From NCBI RefSeq assembly GCF_009937955.1, contig NZ_AP018439.1, positions 2,418,001-2,482,000 on the forward strand: a stretch of 64,000 nucleotides of DNA, read 5' to 3'. Origin of the DNA: Undibacterium sp. KW1. GTDB lineage: Bacteria; Pseudomonadota; Gammaproteobacteria; Burkholderiales; Burkholderiaceae_D. How positions within the stretch are numbered: position 1 is the first letter of the stretch; each line of letters begins with the position of its first letter. Shown here in pieces: positions 54,655-64,000 of this stretch. A program made the translations under genes and the position numbers. Under the pieces are notes generated by a model. It searched no databases. It saw only the letters and a list, made by a program, of their open reading frames with translations, and had not been told where the DNA came from.

Positions 54655-55079
54655 TTGTTGAGCTTGCGTATGCGTTCTGCAGGCGTCACGATATCGGTCA
54701 GGCGTATGCCAAACTTATCGTTGACCACAACCACCTCACCCTGGGCAATCAGGCAGCCATTGACCAGCACATCCATAGGCTCACCCGCCAGACCATCAAG
54801 CTCTACGACAGAACCCTGTGCCAGTTGCAGCAGGTTTTTGATGGCAATCTTGGTTCTGCCCAACTCTACCGTCAGTTGAACCGGGATATCCAGAATAAAG
54901 TCGATGTCATTATGGGTTTCAGGTGCGTTACTGCTCTTGCCGCTGAACTCTTTAAAAATGGCAGCACTGGCCGGTGGTGCTTCAGCCTTTTCGGCTGCCG
55001 CAGCTTCTGCTCTTTCTTGCTCTGCAATTGCAGCGCCCCAATCATCTTCACTGATGGGTGAATCGCCGTTGTCATCCAT
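54651..55079 (-). CDS. fliN: Flagellar motor switch protein FliN
   Basis: C-ring component of the motor switch. 142 residues. An acidic/Ala-rich N-terminal part is followed by the SpoA domain: DIPVQLTVELGRTKIAIKNL, GSVVELDGLAGEPMDVLVNG, and VVNDKFGIRLTDIV. Overlaps the end of fliM by 8 bases and fliO by 4. Confidence 0.96.
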   Translation of the reverse strand: MDDNGDSPISEDDWGAAIAEQERAEAAAAEKAEAPPASAAIFKEFSGKSSNAPETHNDIDFILDIPVQLTVELGRTKIAIKNLLQLAQGSVVELDGLAGEPMDVLVNGCLIAQGEVVVVNDKFGIRLTDIVTPAERIRKLNK

Positions 55080-56073
55080 GATTTTCTCCTTGTACTACTT
55101 CCTGTACGCTGGAGCTGATCAGCTTCTCCACGCGCAAGGCATATTGCCCGTTAAACACGCCGTATTTACACTCCATGACTGGAGTGCCATCGACTTTTGC
55201 TGAAATAATTTCTGGTACTGAAAGCGGAATGATATCGCCTTCCTTCATATTCAGTATATCGCCCAGAGTGACGCGCGTGGTGCCCAGATCTGCAACTATT
55301 TCAACTTCTGCTATCTGTATCTGTTGCGTCATCAGACGTACCCAGCGTTTATCCACCTCCAGGGTTTCGCCTTGCAGGCTACTGGTCAGAATGTCGCGTA
55401 TTGGCTCTATGGTGGAATATGGCATGCATAAATGCATTTCACCACTGACTGGCCCCAGTTCTATTGTGAAGGTGGTGGATACCACAACTTCATTCGGAGT
55501 CGCAATATTGGCAAACTGGGTATTCATTTCTGAGCGTATATATTCAAATTCTATGGGATAGACAGGTTCCCAGGATTTGGAATAGGTTTCAAAAATGATT
55601 TCCAGGATGCGGTGAATGATACGTTGCTCAGTCTGGGTAAAATCGCGGCCTTCAACACGGGTATGGAAGCGGCCGTCACCACCAAACAGATTATCCACCA
55701 GCAAAAACACCAGGCCAGGATCAAGCACAATCAATGAGGTGCCACGCAAGGGCTTCATGTGTACCAGATTCAGATTGGTTGGTACTACCAGGTTGCGGAT
55801 GAACTCACTGTACTTTGATACCCTGACAGTACCGACGGATACCTCTGCACTGCGGCGCAGGAAATTGAACAAGCCTATACGCAACAAACGGGCAAAACGT
55901 TCATTGATAATTTCCAGCGTCGGCATGCGGCCACGGACGATGCGTTCTTGCGTTGCAAGATTGTAGGGCCGAACACCGGAGGTATCCTCCAGAGATTGCG
56001 AATCGTCCTGATCTCCCGTGACGCCCTTCAAAAGGGCATCAACTTCTTCCTGGGAGAGAAAATTATCTGACAT
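55072..56073 (-). CDS. fliM: Flagellar motor switch protein FliM
   Basis: Middle C-ring protein that binds phosphorylated CheY. 333 residues. The N-terminal CheY-binding peptide is MSDNFLSQEEVDALLKGV; next come the central CheC-like domain with FNFLRRSAEVSVG, KPLRGTSLIVLDPGLVFLLV and LFGGDGRF, and the C-terminal SpoA domain with MEGDIIPL-like KEGDIIPLSVPEIISAKV. Four bases after fliL, overlapping fliN. Confidence 0.97.
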   Translation of the reverse strand: MSDNFLSQEEVDALLKGVTGDQDDSQSLEDTSGVRPYNLATQERIVRGRMPTLEIINERFARLLRIGLFNFLRRSAEVSVGTVRVSKYSEFIRNLVVPTNLNLVHMKPLRGTSLIVLDPGLVFLLVDNLFGGDGRFHTRVEGRDFTQTEQRIIHRILEIIFETYSKSWEPVYPIEFEYIRSEMNTQFANIATPNEVVVSTTFTIELGPVSGEMHLCMPYSTIEPIRDILTSSLQGETLEVDKRWVRLMTQQIQIAEVEIVADLGTTRVTLGDILNMKEGDIIPLSVPEIISAKVDGTPVMECKYGVFNGQYALRVEKLISSSVQEVVQGENHG

Positions 56074-56077
56074 GATT

Positions 56078-56581
56078 TTATTGGACTACAAAAGACGTAA
56101 AGAAAACACCACTGACTTTTTGTGGCTCTCCCTTGGCGGTAAAAGGCTGGGCAACTTTTTCGATAATGTCATTAACCAGTTTCTCCTTGCCTTCGGACGA
56201 TAAAATTTCAGACGCATCCTTGCTTGACAGCAGGAGCAATAAGCGGCTGCGCACTTGTGGCATATTGGCCTTGATCAGATTGACCTGTTCTTCATCCTGC
56301 ACTTGCAGTGTCATGCTGATTTGCAGGTATTTGTCGCCATCGTTTGATTGCAGATTGACTGTAAATGGTTCGAGAGCAAGAAATACCGGGGCTTTGGCCG
56401 GTTCTGCCTTATGTTCTTTTTCTTTGTTGGCCGGGGCTTTTTTAGTCAGAAAAAAAGCTGCGCCGCCACCTGCTGCGACCAGTAAGACGACAACCGCGGC
56501 GATGATGATCAGGAGCTTTTTTTTCGACTTTCCTGCTGGAGCATCACTTGCTTCCGCTGCTTTGGCTGGTGCTTTCGCCAT
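56078..56581 (-). CDS. fliL: Flagellar basal body-associated protein FliL
   Basis: Single-pass protein near the stator that affects motor torque. From ATG 56581 it has 167 residues; this start is preferred over TTG 56602 because GAGAGG lies 7 bases before it. A Lys/Ala-rich cytoplasmic N-terminus precedes the membrane helix (LLIIIAAVVVLLVAAGGGAA), a Lys/Glu linker, and the periplasmic FliL domain with FLALEPFTVNLQSNDGDKYL and SEGKEKLVNDIIEKV. First gene of the fliLMNOPQR group. Confidence 0.93.
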   Translation of the reverse strand: MAKAPAKAAEASDAPAGKSKKKLLIIIAAVVVLLVAAGGGAAFFLTKKAPANKEKEHKAEPAKAPVFLALEPFTVNLQSNDGDKYLQISMTLQVQDEEQVNLIKANMPQVRSRLLLLLSSKDASEILSSEGKEKLVNDIIEKVAQPFTAKGEPQKVSGVFFTSFVVQ

Positions 56582-56912
56582 GGTTTTCCTCTCTGTAGGC
56601 AATAAATGCCATGATTTTTACGTATTATGCTTGATGGCAGGCATTTAAGATCCGGGAAAAAGAGGGCGTATTTCAGCTTATCTCTGATATTTGCAAATGA
56701 GTGAACTCACTTCATTGCCTGGATCAGCCTGCTCATGATCATTCTACATGCATGTACAAGTTTTTTTCCAGAGAGTAGAAGCTGATCTTGCTGCGTATGA
56801 GCAATACTTTTGTGTCAGAGAGTGAAATAAGGTCTGCAACAATGGGCCGGTGTGCAAATCCGGCGACCATTGCAAGGTGTCAGCTCAAGAAATGGTAGTC
56901 ATGCCAAAAGAC
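56582..56912. other. Non-coding gap between fliK and fliL (331 bases)
   Basis: No ORF with a plausible start and product was found on either strand. The region must hold the fliL promoter (minus strand), but neither a sigma-54 nor a sigma-28 consensus was convincing. A perfect 12-base palindrome lies at 56745-56756 and a GCCGG-N9-CCGGC hairpin near 56848-56866 that lacks a T run. Confidence 0.7.
56745..56756. repeat. 12-bp perfect palindrome TACATGCATGTA upstream of fliL
   Basis: Self-complementary site 164 bases before the fliL start codon. Position in the presumed fliL promoter region suggests a regulator site, but no family can be named from it. Confidence 0.4.
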
Positions 56913-58529
56913 TCAGGCAAAGGTATCCACCAAGCCGTTATTTGTCTGTATCCTGGCCGGCGCTGTACTTGTTGTGCTGATCGTATTGTCTGGTAAGTCA
57001 ACGCCAGTTCTTGTTGAGCCCAGACTGCGTGGCTGTTGTTGCGCGAAATTTTGTCCCTGGCCTGCAGCCTGTGAATTAACAGAGAAACCTGTCAATTGCA
57101 CACCCGCATCGCTGAGCATTTGTTTTAAGCGCGGCAAGGCCGCTTCCAGTGCTTCCCTGACTTCTGGCTGGGCGGAAGAGAAACTGGCGCTGGCTTGTTC
57201 ATTACTGACCTTCAGCACGACCTGCAAGGGGCCGAGGTCCGGCGGGTTCAATGTCAGCTCTGCTGATTGCAAGCCTTCGCCGACCATCCAGACAACTTTC
57301 TGGCCTACTGCTTTATCCCAGCCATTGCTGCCAACACGTGGTGCAATTTGCTCTGCCGCCAGCACTGCGGCATTTAATTGCGTACTACTGACCGCATTGG
57401 CTGCAATCGCAGGTGGTGCCATGACTTGCTGACTGTCTTTGGTAGTTGCACCCGTCTTGACTTCAGATATACGTTCTGCCATGGCATCTTTTGCCTGTGC
57501 AATATCAGTGGCAAACGATTTTGGTGTGTCCGCCGCACTTGCTACAGTGCGTGCATCCCCTGCCTTGTCGTTGGTGGCTTTAGCCAAACTCAGGTCGCTG
57601 ATCTTGGCGTCACTAACTGCCGTTTCAGATGGTGTGTCTGCGCCGACTGTAGTTACGCCCTTGCTTGTCAGTGTATCTTTTGGAGCGGGAGAGGTGAGCT
57701 CAGCCGCGCGGCTAATGGCATCCGTCAATTTGCTGGCCTCTTTATCGAGAGGTGACGCTACCGCAGTTTGCCCAGTCTCTGCCAGACTGCCCGTGGTTTT
57801 GCCATCAGCCTTGCTGGCAATCATTTGCGCAGCAATTGCTGCAACATCAGCCTTGCCGGCAGGGTCCTCAGACTTGACCTGTTCCTTGCCCGTTGATTTG
57901 CCATCAAGCTGGGTAGTGGCCAGATCCTGATTTTCTGCGCCTGACTTTGCCAGGCTGGCGACCGTATTACTATCGATCAGATCGCTTGCCGCTGAGTCTG
58001 CGCTGGCGATGGCTGCAAGACTATCATTTTTACTGGTATCAACATCGCTTGCAACAGGTTTTTTGGCTACATCTGCAGCCACAGGTGCAGGATTGAGATT
58101 GCCTACCAAGGCCAGAATTTGTTCGCTGATACTGAGTCCATCTTCTTTTTTGACATCAGTCTCGTCTTCTTTGCTGACTGTGCCATCAGTACTTGCCGCG
58201 TCTGTTTTTGCTGCACCGGCATTGCCAGGAGCATTGTCGTCATTCTTTGCCAACTTATTGCCAGTATTGGCCTGGTTATTGCCGTTGTTGTTAACGTTAT
58301 TGTTGGTGTTGTTATTTGTCGCGTTATTATTGTTTTTGTTCGCCTGTGGAGGTTTGTTAGCGCTGCTGGCAGGGTGCGGCACATCCATCTCTGGCCTTCT
58401 TGATCCAGAGATTTCTTTATTCAGCATTTGATTGAAGCTGTTTTCGGTATTGCCAGACGAGTTGCTTTTGCTCGTTTTGGTAGCCGCAGCCGTCTTGTCT
58501 GTTGCCGTCAGTATGGGATTAGCTTGCAT
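56913..58529 (-). CDS. fliK: Flagellar hook-length control protein FliK
   Basis: Molecular ruler that switches export from hook to filament subunits. 538 residues. The C-terminal Flg_hook domain (about residues 420-500) carries LTLNPPDLGPLQVVLKVSNE and LPRLKQMLSDAGVQLTGFSV, the family signature. The long N-terminal and middle parts are of low complexity (Ala, Ser, Lys, Asp), with an Asn-rich segment near residues 62-88. As in other FliK proteins, only the C-terminal domain is conserved. Last gene of the fliF-K group; fliJ is 20 bases upstream. Confidence 0.93.
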   Translation of the reverse strand: MQANPILTATDKTAAATKTSKSNSSGNTENSFNQMLNKEISGSRRPEMDVPHPASSANKPPQANKNNNNATNNNTNNNVNNNGNNQANTGNKLAKNDDNAPGNAGAAKTDAASTDGTVSKEDETDVKKEDGLSISEQILALVGNLNPAPVAADVAKKPVASDVDTSKNDSLAAIASADSAASDLIDSNTVASLAKSGAENQDLATTQLDGKSTGKEQVKSEDPAGKADVAAIAAQMIASKADGKTTGSLAETGQTAVASPLDKEASKLTDAISRAAELTSPAPKDTLTSKGVTTVGADTPSETAVSDAKISDLSLAKATNDKAGDARTVASAADTPKSFATDIAQAKDAMAERISEVKTGATTKDSQQVMAPPAIAANAVSSTQLNAAVLAAEQIAPRVGSNGWDKAVGQKVVWMVGEGLQSAELTLNPPDLGPLQVVLKVSNEQASASFSSAQPEVREALEAALPRLKQMLSDAGVQLTGFSVNSQAAGQGQNFAQQQPRSLGSTRTGVDLPDNTISTTSTAPARIQTNNGLVDTFA

Positions 58530-58549
58530 TTGCGGTACCTGTAAATAAA

Positions 58550-58990
58550 TTAGCGCTTATAAAAAAGGGCGCGGGCAGCCATTTCATCGGTTTGCTTCTG
58601 ATCTCGCTTGGCTTCTTTTTTTTGCTGGACCGTAAGCGCACGATTCTGCAAAGTATCGTAAGAGAGCCGCTTTTTCTCAGAGGCCTGCCATTCTGTTCTT
58701 GCCATCACGATGCGATGTTCTGCATCCATGACGACTTGTTTTTGTCCATCAATAGCCGAGTCCAGCTTGGCCAGGAAAGACAAGAAATTCGTGTATTGCG
58801 ATACAGTCAGGCCCTTTGCTGCACCATCCTGTAGTCTCTGCGCGTAATCATCGCGGTATTGTTGTAATAAACTCAGTTTTTTTTCTGTATCTTCATGTGC
58901 ACGTATGGCTTTACCCAGAAGTTTGGCGGCATCGTCAACTTCTTTCTCTGCCATTTCTATCAGTGTGCTAATTGGTGATTTCAACGCCAT
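58550..58990 (-). CDS. fliJ: Flagellar export chaperone/escort protein FliJ
   Basis: Coiled-coil stalk of the flagellar ATPase complex that also helps chaperone recycling. 146 residues, almost fully helical with heptad-like Leu/Ala/Lys patterns (LIEMAEKEVDDAAKLLGKAI, LSLLQQYRDDYAQRLQDG, QYTNFLSFLAKLDSAID). No enzyme motif. Between fliI (32 bases) and fliK (20 bases) in the standard order. Confidence 0.94.
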   Translation of the reverse strand: MALKSPISTLIEMAEKEVDDAAKLLGKAIRAHEDTEKKLSLLQQYRDDYAQRLQDGAAKGLTVSQYTNFLSFLAKLDSAIDGQKQVVMDAEHRIVMARTEWQASEKKRLSYDTLQNRALTVQQKKEAKRDQKQTDEMAARALFYKR

Positions 58991-59022
58991 GGTGATTTAA
59001 GTATAGTCGCTGGCAGGATTTT

Positions 59023-60411
59023 CTAAGCGTTGAATAGAGCCTGAAGTTGCCCCAAGCTTTCGGGAATGCTACATTTTTCGGTAATATCTTGTTGTAAAAA
59101 TGAAACGATTCGGTCGCGCAGGCGGATTGCCTCATCCAGTAGTGGGTCTGATCCCGGCGAATAGGCGCCTACGCTAATCAAATCACGGCTGCGTTCGTAA
59201 CGGGAATACAGCTGTTTAAGTCTTCTGGACAGCGCCTGGTGTTCTGGTGATGTAATGCTGTGCATGGCGCGGCTGATCGATTGTTCTATATCGATAGCGG
59301 GATAATGCCCGCTTTCAGCCAGGGTCCGGTTCAGGACGATATGGCCATCCAGAATGGCCCTGGCGGCATCTGCTATCGGATCCTGCTGATCGTCACCTTC
59401 GGTCAGGACAGTATAAAAGGCAGTGATTGAGCCGCCACCAGATTTGCCATTGCCCGCTCTTTCTACCAGGACTGGCAGCTTGGCAAATACGGATGGCGGG
59501 TAACCCTTGGTCGCTGGTGGTTCGCCTATGGCCAGGGCAATTTCCCTTTGTGCCATTGCATAGCGCGTCAGTGAATCCATGATCAGCAATACACTACGGC
59601 CCTGATCCCTAAAATATTCAGCGATGGTGGTCGCGTAGGCAGCGCCCTGCAGGCGCATCAGGGGCGGGGCATCGGCTGGTGCTGCCACCACGACTGAGCG
59701 TGCCAGGCCTTCGGCACCAAGAATTTGTTCGATGAATTCTTTCACCTCACGACCCCGTTCACCTATCAGGCCAACCACGATGATGTCGGCGGCGGTATAG
59801 CGCGCCATCATGCCCAGCAAGACGCTTTTACCCACGCCAGAACCGGCAAACAGACCCAGGCGCTGGCCCTTGCCTACGCTGAGCATGCTATTGATGGCGC
59901 GGACGCCCACGTCCAGCGTTTCAACGATAGGAGCGCGTTCCAGCGGATTATAGATGCGCGCACCCAGGGGGGCTGATTCGTGGGTGCCGAGAGGGCCCAG
60001 GGTATCAAGAGGGCGGCCATTACCATCCAGCACGCGACCCAGTAATTCGTAACCTACTGGCAGATGACGGCTACGGTCACTGGGACGGCGACGTGGGTGA
60101 TTGACGATTTCATGTGCTTCAGGTTCCGCCGGGAAGACCGGTGCTCCTGGTGTGACGCCGTCAAGATCACTATGTGGCATCAGAAATAACCTGTCGCCAT
60201 CAAAACCGACTACTTCGGCATCTATCTTTGCACCACTTTGTAAATGGATGGTGCAGGCACTGCCTACTGGCAAGCGCAAGCCAACTGCTTCCATGACCAG
60301 ACCCGTGACCCGGGTGACGCGGCCAGACATGGAGGTAGTCTGTACATGCGAAATCTGTTCCCGGCTTAAACTGAGCCTGGATTTCCAGTCATTGATGAAG
60401 GTATCCTGCAT
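59023..60411 (-). CDS. fliI: Flagellar export ATPase FliI
   Basis: F1-like ATPase energising flagellar export. From ATG 60411 it has 462 residues (an in-frame TTG at 60420 overlaps the fliH stop). The Walker A motif GSGVGKS is at residues 190-196 in this numbering, then [36 protein letters not shown] (Walker B), and [20 protein letters not shown]. Highly conserved and complete. Stop is 32 bases before fliJ. Confidence 0.97.
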   Translation of the reverse strand: MQDTFINDWKSRLSLSREQISHVQTTSMSGRVTRVTGLVMEAVGLRLPVGSACTIHLQSGAKIDAEVVGFDGDRLFLMPHSDLDGVTPGAPVFPAEPEAHEIVNHPRRRPSDRSRHLPVGYELLGRVLDGNGRPLDTLGPLGTHESAPLGARIYNPLERAPIVETLDVGVRAINSMLSVGKGQRLGLFAGSGVGKSVLLGMMARYTAADIIVVGLIGERGREVKEFIEQILGAEGLARSVVVAAPADAPPLMRLQGAAYATTIAEYFRDQGRSVLLIMDSLTRYAMAQREIALAIGEPPATKGYPPSVFAKLPVLVERAGNGKSGGGSITAFYTVLTEGDDQQDPIADAARAILDGHIVLNRTLAESGHYPAIDIEQSISRAMHSITSPEHQALSRRLKQLYSRYERSRDLISVGAYSPGSDPLLDEAIRLRDRIVSFLQQDITEKCSIPESLGQLQALFNA

Positions 60412-60416
60412 GCGTA

Positions 60417-61097
60417 TCAATCTGTTTTGTAGTCACTGATTTGCATACTGTCGAGTAGCTTTTTCCAGCGAGTGGAATAACTGGCATCCACCAGGTTATG
60501 CTGGGTGACCAGCTTGCAGCCACCGCGTTCCATATTGGTGTCAGCCACGATGCGCCAGCCATCTTCAGACAGAGCTTCTCCCAGTTGATTTTTCACCAAT
60601 GCTACGTCGTCAGGATGGAGCAGGATTTGCGCTGGCTGTTGTACGCTGGCCAGCAGTGCAATGGCTTCTTCGACGATGGGCAGGATCACGGTAGGGTCGG
60701 TATCCAGTTTGGCCTTGAGCATGGCTTGCGCCATGTCCAGGGCCAGATGCATCAGCTCATTTCCCATTTGTTGTGACGCTGAATGCAATTGTCCTGAAAA
60801 TGCTTGTGCCATTTGTTGCAGGGCCAGGATTTCCAGTTGCACTTGTTCCATGGTTTCTGCATAAGCAGTTTCCTGGCCATCTTTCAGGCCACGCTCATAA
60901 GCTTCTTTATAGCCCGCAGCAAATCCTTCCTGCCTTGCAGCTTCCCTGGCATGTTCTGCTTCCAGGCGTTGCCGTGCAGCGACCTGAGCGTTCGCAGCCT
61001 TGACTTCTTCGACCTGGGCTGGCCGGTTATCGCCAAACGAAGCCATTTCCCAGCGCTGGAAAGCAGTCATGTCACCACTGCGCGTGGCATTAGACAT
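60417..61097 (-). CDS. fliH: Flagellar assembly protein FliH
   Basis: Regulator that docks FliI to the C-ring. From ATG 61097 ([18 protein letters not shown]) it has 226 residues; an upstream GTG at 61109 is possible. Helical, Glu/Gln/Ala-rich, with the FliH pattern [20 protein letters not shown] followed by [20 protein letters not shown] and a C-terminal beta part with [11 protein letters not shown]. The start overlaps the fliG stop by 8 bases. Confidence 0.93.
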   Translation of the reverse strand: MSNATRSGDMTAFQRWEMASFGDNRPAQVEEVKAANAQVAARQRLEAEHAREAARQEGFAAGYKEAYERGLKDGQETAYAETMEQVQLEILALQQMAQAFSGQLHSASQQMGNELMHLALDMAQAMLKAKLDTDPTVILPIVEEAIALLASVQQPAQILLHPDDVALVKNQLGEALSEDGWRIVADTNMERGGCKLVTQHNLVDASYSTRWKKLLDSMQISDYKTD

Positions 61098-62085
61098 AGG
61101 CGTCCTCACCTTTTGCTCCTAACATGATTTGTCCTTCATCAGCCAGACGTCTGACGATGAGCAGGATTTGTTTTTGCTGTGCTTCCACTTCTGACAAACG
61201 TACCGGACCTTTGGATTCCAGGTCTTCGCGCATCATTTCAGCCGCACGTTGCGACATATTCTTGAAGATTTTTTCGCGCATGTCCTGGTTTGCACCTTTC
61301 AGTGCCACGATCAGGGAGTCGGACTGTACTTCGCGCAACAGCAACTGTATACCCTTGTCATCAATCTCAAGAATGTTATCAAAGACAAACATCTCATCCA
61401 TGATTTTTTCAGCCATGTCGCCATCATATTTGCGCAGATTGTCCATGACTGAAGCCTCATTCTCACCACTCATGAAGTTCAGAATTTCTGCAGCAGCGCG
61501 TACGCCACCTATGGATTTTTTCTTCAGGCTTTCGTTGCCGGTCAGCAGCTTGGTCAATACATCGTTCAGTTCGCGTAAGGCAGTTGGCTGGATACCATCC
61601 AGGGTAGCAATACGCAGCACGATGTCATTGCGCAGGCGTTCAGTAAACTGGTTCAGGATTTCGCAAGCCTGGTCACTTTCCAGATGAACCAGGATGGTGG
61701 CGATAATTTGTGGATGCTCATTCTTGATCAGCTCTGCAACTGAGGGAGAATCCATCCATTTCAGGCTTTCTATGCCGCTGGCATCTTTGCCACCGAGGAT
61801 ACGGTTTAATAAAGAAGCTGCCTTGTCGTCACCCAGGGCTTTGGTCAGTACGTTGCGGATGTATTCGTCTGAATCCAGACCCACCGAGGAACTGAGGTCG
61901 GCCGCGGCCTTGAATTCTTCCAGCACCTTGGCGATGGCCTCGTGCGGGATGGCACCAATCGCAGCCATGGCTGCACCGATTTTTTGCACTTCGCGTGGCC
62001 CAAGATATTTCATGACCTCGGCAGCGCCATCTTCACCCAGTGCCAACATCAGGGTGGCGGCTTTTTGGACTCCATCTTCACTCAT
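61090..62085 (-). CDS. fliG: Flagellar motor switch protein FliG
   Basis: C-ring protein that contacts the stator and generates torque. 331 residues. N-terminal, middle and C-terminal ARM-like domains; signatures are LMLALGEDGAAEVMKYLGPR, NEHPQIIATILVHLESDQAC, MDEMFVFDNILEIDDKGIQL and VRRLADEGQIMLG at the end. Overlaps fliF by 8 bases and fliH by 8. Confidence 0.97.
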   Translation of the reverse strand: MSEDGVQKAATLMLALGEDGAAEVMKYLGPREVQKIGAAMAAIGAIPHEAIAKVLEEFKAAADLSSSVGLDSDEYIRNVLTKALGDDKAASLLNRILGGKDASGIESLKWMDSPSVAELIKNEHPQIIATILVHLESDQACEILNQFTERLRNDIVLRIATLDGIQPTALRELNDVLTKLLTGNESLKKKSIGGVRAAAEILNFMSGENEASVMDNLRKYDGDMAEKIMDEMFVFDNILEIDDKGIQLLLREVQSDSLIVALKGANQDMREKIFKNMSQRAAEMMREDLESKGPVRLSEVEAQQKQILLIVRRLADEGQIMLGAKGEDAYV

Positions 62086-63769
62086 TGCTGACCCATGCCT
62101 TTACTACGTTAGCTACAATACGGGGATCGTCTTTTGCCAGTTGTTTCGCCATTTCCAGGTTCATTTCATAGCTGGAACCATGCCTGGTATTTTGCAATTC
62201 TGCTTCTTTCGACAAATTCACAATGGCAGCTTCTTCTTCCTCTTTTTCTGCTTCTTCCTGAGCGCGTTTTTCAGCTTCGATTGCTTCCAGGGTTTCTTTG
62301 TCCTTGCCCATCATCTTAAGTAACATGGGTTTCAGGAAGCCAAAAAACAAGTAGGCAAGGACTACGGCAACACCTATGTATTTGGCGATTTCCTTAGCCA
62401 TTTGCAATACATCAGGCTGTTTCCACAGTGGTAAATCTACTATAGGCTCTTTTTCAGGGCTGGCAAAGGGGCTGTTGACCACGTTCAAAGTATCGCCCCT
62501 GTCTTTGTTGAAGCCCATGGCTTCTCTGGTCAGATCAGTGATCTGGGTTTTTTCTATATCTGTCAATGGACGTGTCGTGGTTTTGCCATTTTTATCTGTT
62601 TCTGTTTTGTAATTGATGACTACGGCGACAGACAGACGTTTCACGCCGCCCATAGGTTGCTGGGTATAGCGTATGGTCTTATCGACTTCAAAGTTCATGG
62701 TGGAGTCTTTTTGCATCAGGCCAGCGTTGGATGCCGCACTCTGCGTATTGGCTGCGCCGCTGGCGACGATAGGTGCTGTCGCCGGGACAGGCGGCTGATT
62801 GCTCAATGCCCCAGGGATGCCAGACGGATTGCCTGCTTTGTTGTACGACTCGCTGGTCTGCTGGCTGCGGATGGCTGAAGCTTCTGGCGGTGAATTAGGT
62901 TTGTACGTCTCAGCAGCTTGTTCTGAGCGGGAGAAGTCGATGTCTGCGGTCGCTTCGGCACGCACATTATTGGCACCTACAATCGGCGAAATAATCGATT
63001 CTATGCGTTTGATAATGTTTTGCTGATATTCCTGCACATATTTAAGTTGTGAGGGATCAAGGCTGTTGTTTGCCATTTGCTTGGCAGGATCGGACAGCAA
63101 ATTACCATTCTGATCGACAATAGTGACATTCTTGGCAGATAACTCAGGCACGCTACTGGCCACCAGGTGAATGATGGCGCTGACTTGCTGCTGATCAAGC
63201 ACACGGCTGGGGTAAAGATTCAATAAAACCGAGGCGGTTGGTTTTTGCTGATCGCGGATGAAAACCTGTGATTTGGGAATGGCCAGATGCACGCGCGCAG
63301 TCTGGACGGCAGAGACTGCTTGAATGGAACGGGCCAGCTCGCCTTCCAGTGCACGCTGGAAATTCACTTGCTCCAGAAACTGTGAGATTCCCAACTTCTG
63401 GTTTTCCATCAATTCAAAACCGACATTGCCGCCCTTAGGCAAGCCTTGCGAAGCCAGTTTCAGGCGCGCATCGTGCACCTGGCTGGCAGGGACGAGAATG
63501 GCATTACCACCTTCAGAATATTTGTAAGGAATGTTTAACTGTTGCAATGAGGCAACGATAGCGCCGCCATCCCTGTCATTAAAATTGGAAAACAAGACTT
63601 TGTAGTCAGGAGTCTGGCTCCATAGCCAGACGCCAACCATGATGGCCAAAGTAATGGCTGCGCCTACCCCCAGCAGGATATTGCGCGTGGCAGGCGTCTG
63701 CGGCAAGCCAAATATGCCTGGCAAGGCAGGGCCAGGCGGGGCCATTGCTATATTTTCTGCGGTAGCCAT
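62078..63769 (-). CDS. fliF: Flagellar MS-ring protein FliF
   Basis: Forms the MS ring of the basal body in the inner membrane. 563 residues with two membrane helices (about residues 30-50 and about 455-475). The YscJ/FliF domain begins at VLFSNFNDRDGGAIVASLQQ, with GGNAILVPASQVHDARLKLA, and the ring-building second domain with RIESIISPIVGANNVRAEAT. The C-terminal cytoplasmic tail ends ANVVKAWVSNE, the FliG-binding part. AAGGTG lies 6 bases before the ATG. Leads the fliF-G-H-I-J-K operon; the upstream 230 bases show no gene. Confidence 0.97.
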   Translation of the reverse strand: MATAENIAMAPPGPALPGIFGLPQTPATRNILLGVGAAITLAIMVGVWLWSQTPDYKVLFSNFNDRDGGAIVASLQQLNIPYKYSEGGNAILVPASQVHDARLKLASQGLPKGGNVGFELMENQKLGISQFLEQVNFQRALEGELARSIQAVSAVQTARVHLAIPKSQVFIRDQQKPTASVLLNLYPSRVLDQQQVSAIIHLVASSVPELSAKNVTIVDQNGNLLSDPAKQMANNSLDPSQLKYVQEYQQNIIKRIESIISPIVGANNVRAEATADIDFSRSEQAAETYKPNSPPEASAIRSQQTSESYNKAGNPSGIPGALSNQPPVPATAPIVASGAANTQSAASNAGLMQKDSTMNFEVDKTIRYTQQPMGGVKRLSVAVVINYKTETDKNGKTTTRPLTDIEKTQITDLTREAMGFNKDRGDTLNVVNSPFASPEKEPIVDLPLWKQPDVLQMAKEIAKYIGVAVVLAYLFFGFLKPMLLKMMGKDKETLEAIEAEKRAQEEAEKEEEEAAIVNLSKEAELQNTRHGSSYEMNLEMAKQLAKDDPRIVANVVKAWVSNE

Positions 63770-64000
63770 AGTTCACCTTGTACTAAGTAATGTGTCAGCG
63801 GATTGCATGCGTGCTATTCCAGATATGGTTTTTTCCTTGATAGCGATTTTCCACTTAATTACTAAAATCAAACGCAGGAAAAACGATGCCTTTACAGTTC
63901 TTTTCCAAGCTCCCGTTTGCCATCTGGCTGTTAATGTAGCAAATGTGAAAGTCCACAATATAGGTGATCAAATGAAAATGGGGGGCATAGACGCCAGTCG

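Noticed and set aside
56581..56605. Sigma-54-like TGGCAT-TTGCC on the minus strand before fliL
   Set aside because: GG and GC are only 8 bases apart instead of 10, and the site would be only about 20 bases from the start codon.
56750..56775. Sigma-54-like TGG-N8-CTTGT on the minus strand before fliL
   Set aside because: Spacing fits, but the invariant -12 GC is GT.
56848..56866. GCCGG-N9-CCGGC hairpin after fliK
   Set aside because: No T tract on the minus strand, so not accepted as a terminator.
63850..63900. Sigma-28-like TAAA-N15-GCGTTTGA before fliF
   Set aside because: The spacing fits but only four of eight bases in the -10 box match GCCGATAA.

Overview
The window is a chromosomal segment of a betaproteobacterium, most probably an Oxalobacteraceae member close to Undibacterium, Herbaspirillum or Janthinobacterium. 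This is inferred from moderate GC content, dense same-strand operons, and gene strings typical of Burkholderiales: dnaX-ybaB-recR, surE-pcm-nlpD-rpoS-rlmD, ndk-rlmN-pilW-rodZ-ispG-hisS-yfgM-bamB-der-hfq-hflX-hflK-hflC-hisZ-purA, and fliF to fliR. No prophage, insertion sequence, integrase, CRISPR array or rRNA operon was seen. The assignment rests on recognised motifs and gene order, not on database searches.

Layout. (1) 1-9.4 kb: the 3' part of dnaX (cut by the window edge), ybaB and recR, then an accessory stretch with an HD-superfamily protein, a CoA-transferase, a 25-codon membrane micro-ORF, marC and elbB on the minus strand, a DUF1289 protein and an IorB-like molybdopterin dehydrogenase subunit. 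(2) 9.6-21.4 kb: a complete type II secretion operon in the order gspG-H-I-J-K-L-M-N-D-E-F-C. It ends with a uracil-DNA-glycosylase-like gene that overlaps gspC and has lost key catalytic residues. (3) 21.5-29.2 kb: an HD-GYP protein, a quinone oxidoreductase, then surE-pcm-nlpD-rpoS and rlmD (stationary phase, repair and envelope). (4) 29.4-45.8 kb: a long housekeeping run covering nucleotide metabolism, RNA modification, pilus assembly, cell shape, isoprenoid synthesis, outer-membrane assembly, ribosome GTPases, Hfq and the HflKC protease regulator. (5) 45.8-50.7 kb: two tandem minus-strand tRNA-Leu(CAG) genes, each with its own terminator, then rnr, rlmB and cysE. (6) 50.8-64 kb, minus strand: fliF-G-H-I-J-K and fliL-M-N-O-P-Q-R, with nnrD (nicotinamide nucleotide repair) attached to the 3' end.

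The main processes are protein secretion through the outer membrane (gsp), flagellar basal body and export apparatus assembly (fli), stress and stationary-phase control (rpoS, hfq, hflKC, rnr) and core metabolism. Nothing in the window is clearly a new multi-gene system. The items most worth a second look are the catalytically altered UDG-like protein in the gsp operon, a perfect 21-bp stem-loop between hflC and hisZ, the histidine-rich tail on HisS, the 25-residue membrane micro-ORF, the duplicated tRNA-Leu unit with a strong promoter overlapped by an inverted repeat, the rlmN leader hairpin, and the lone IorB-like subunit.
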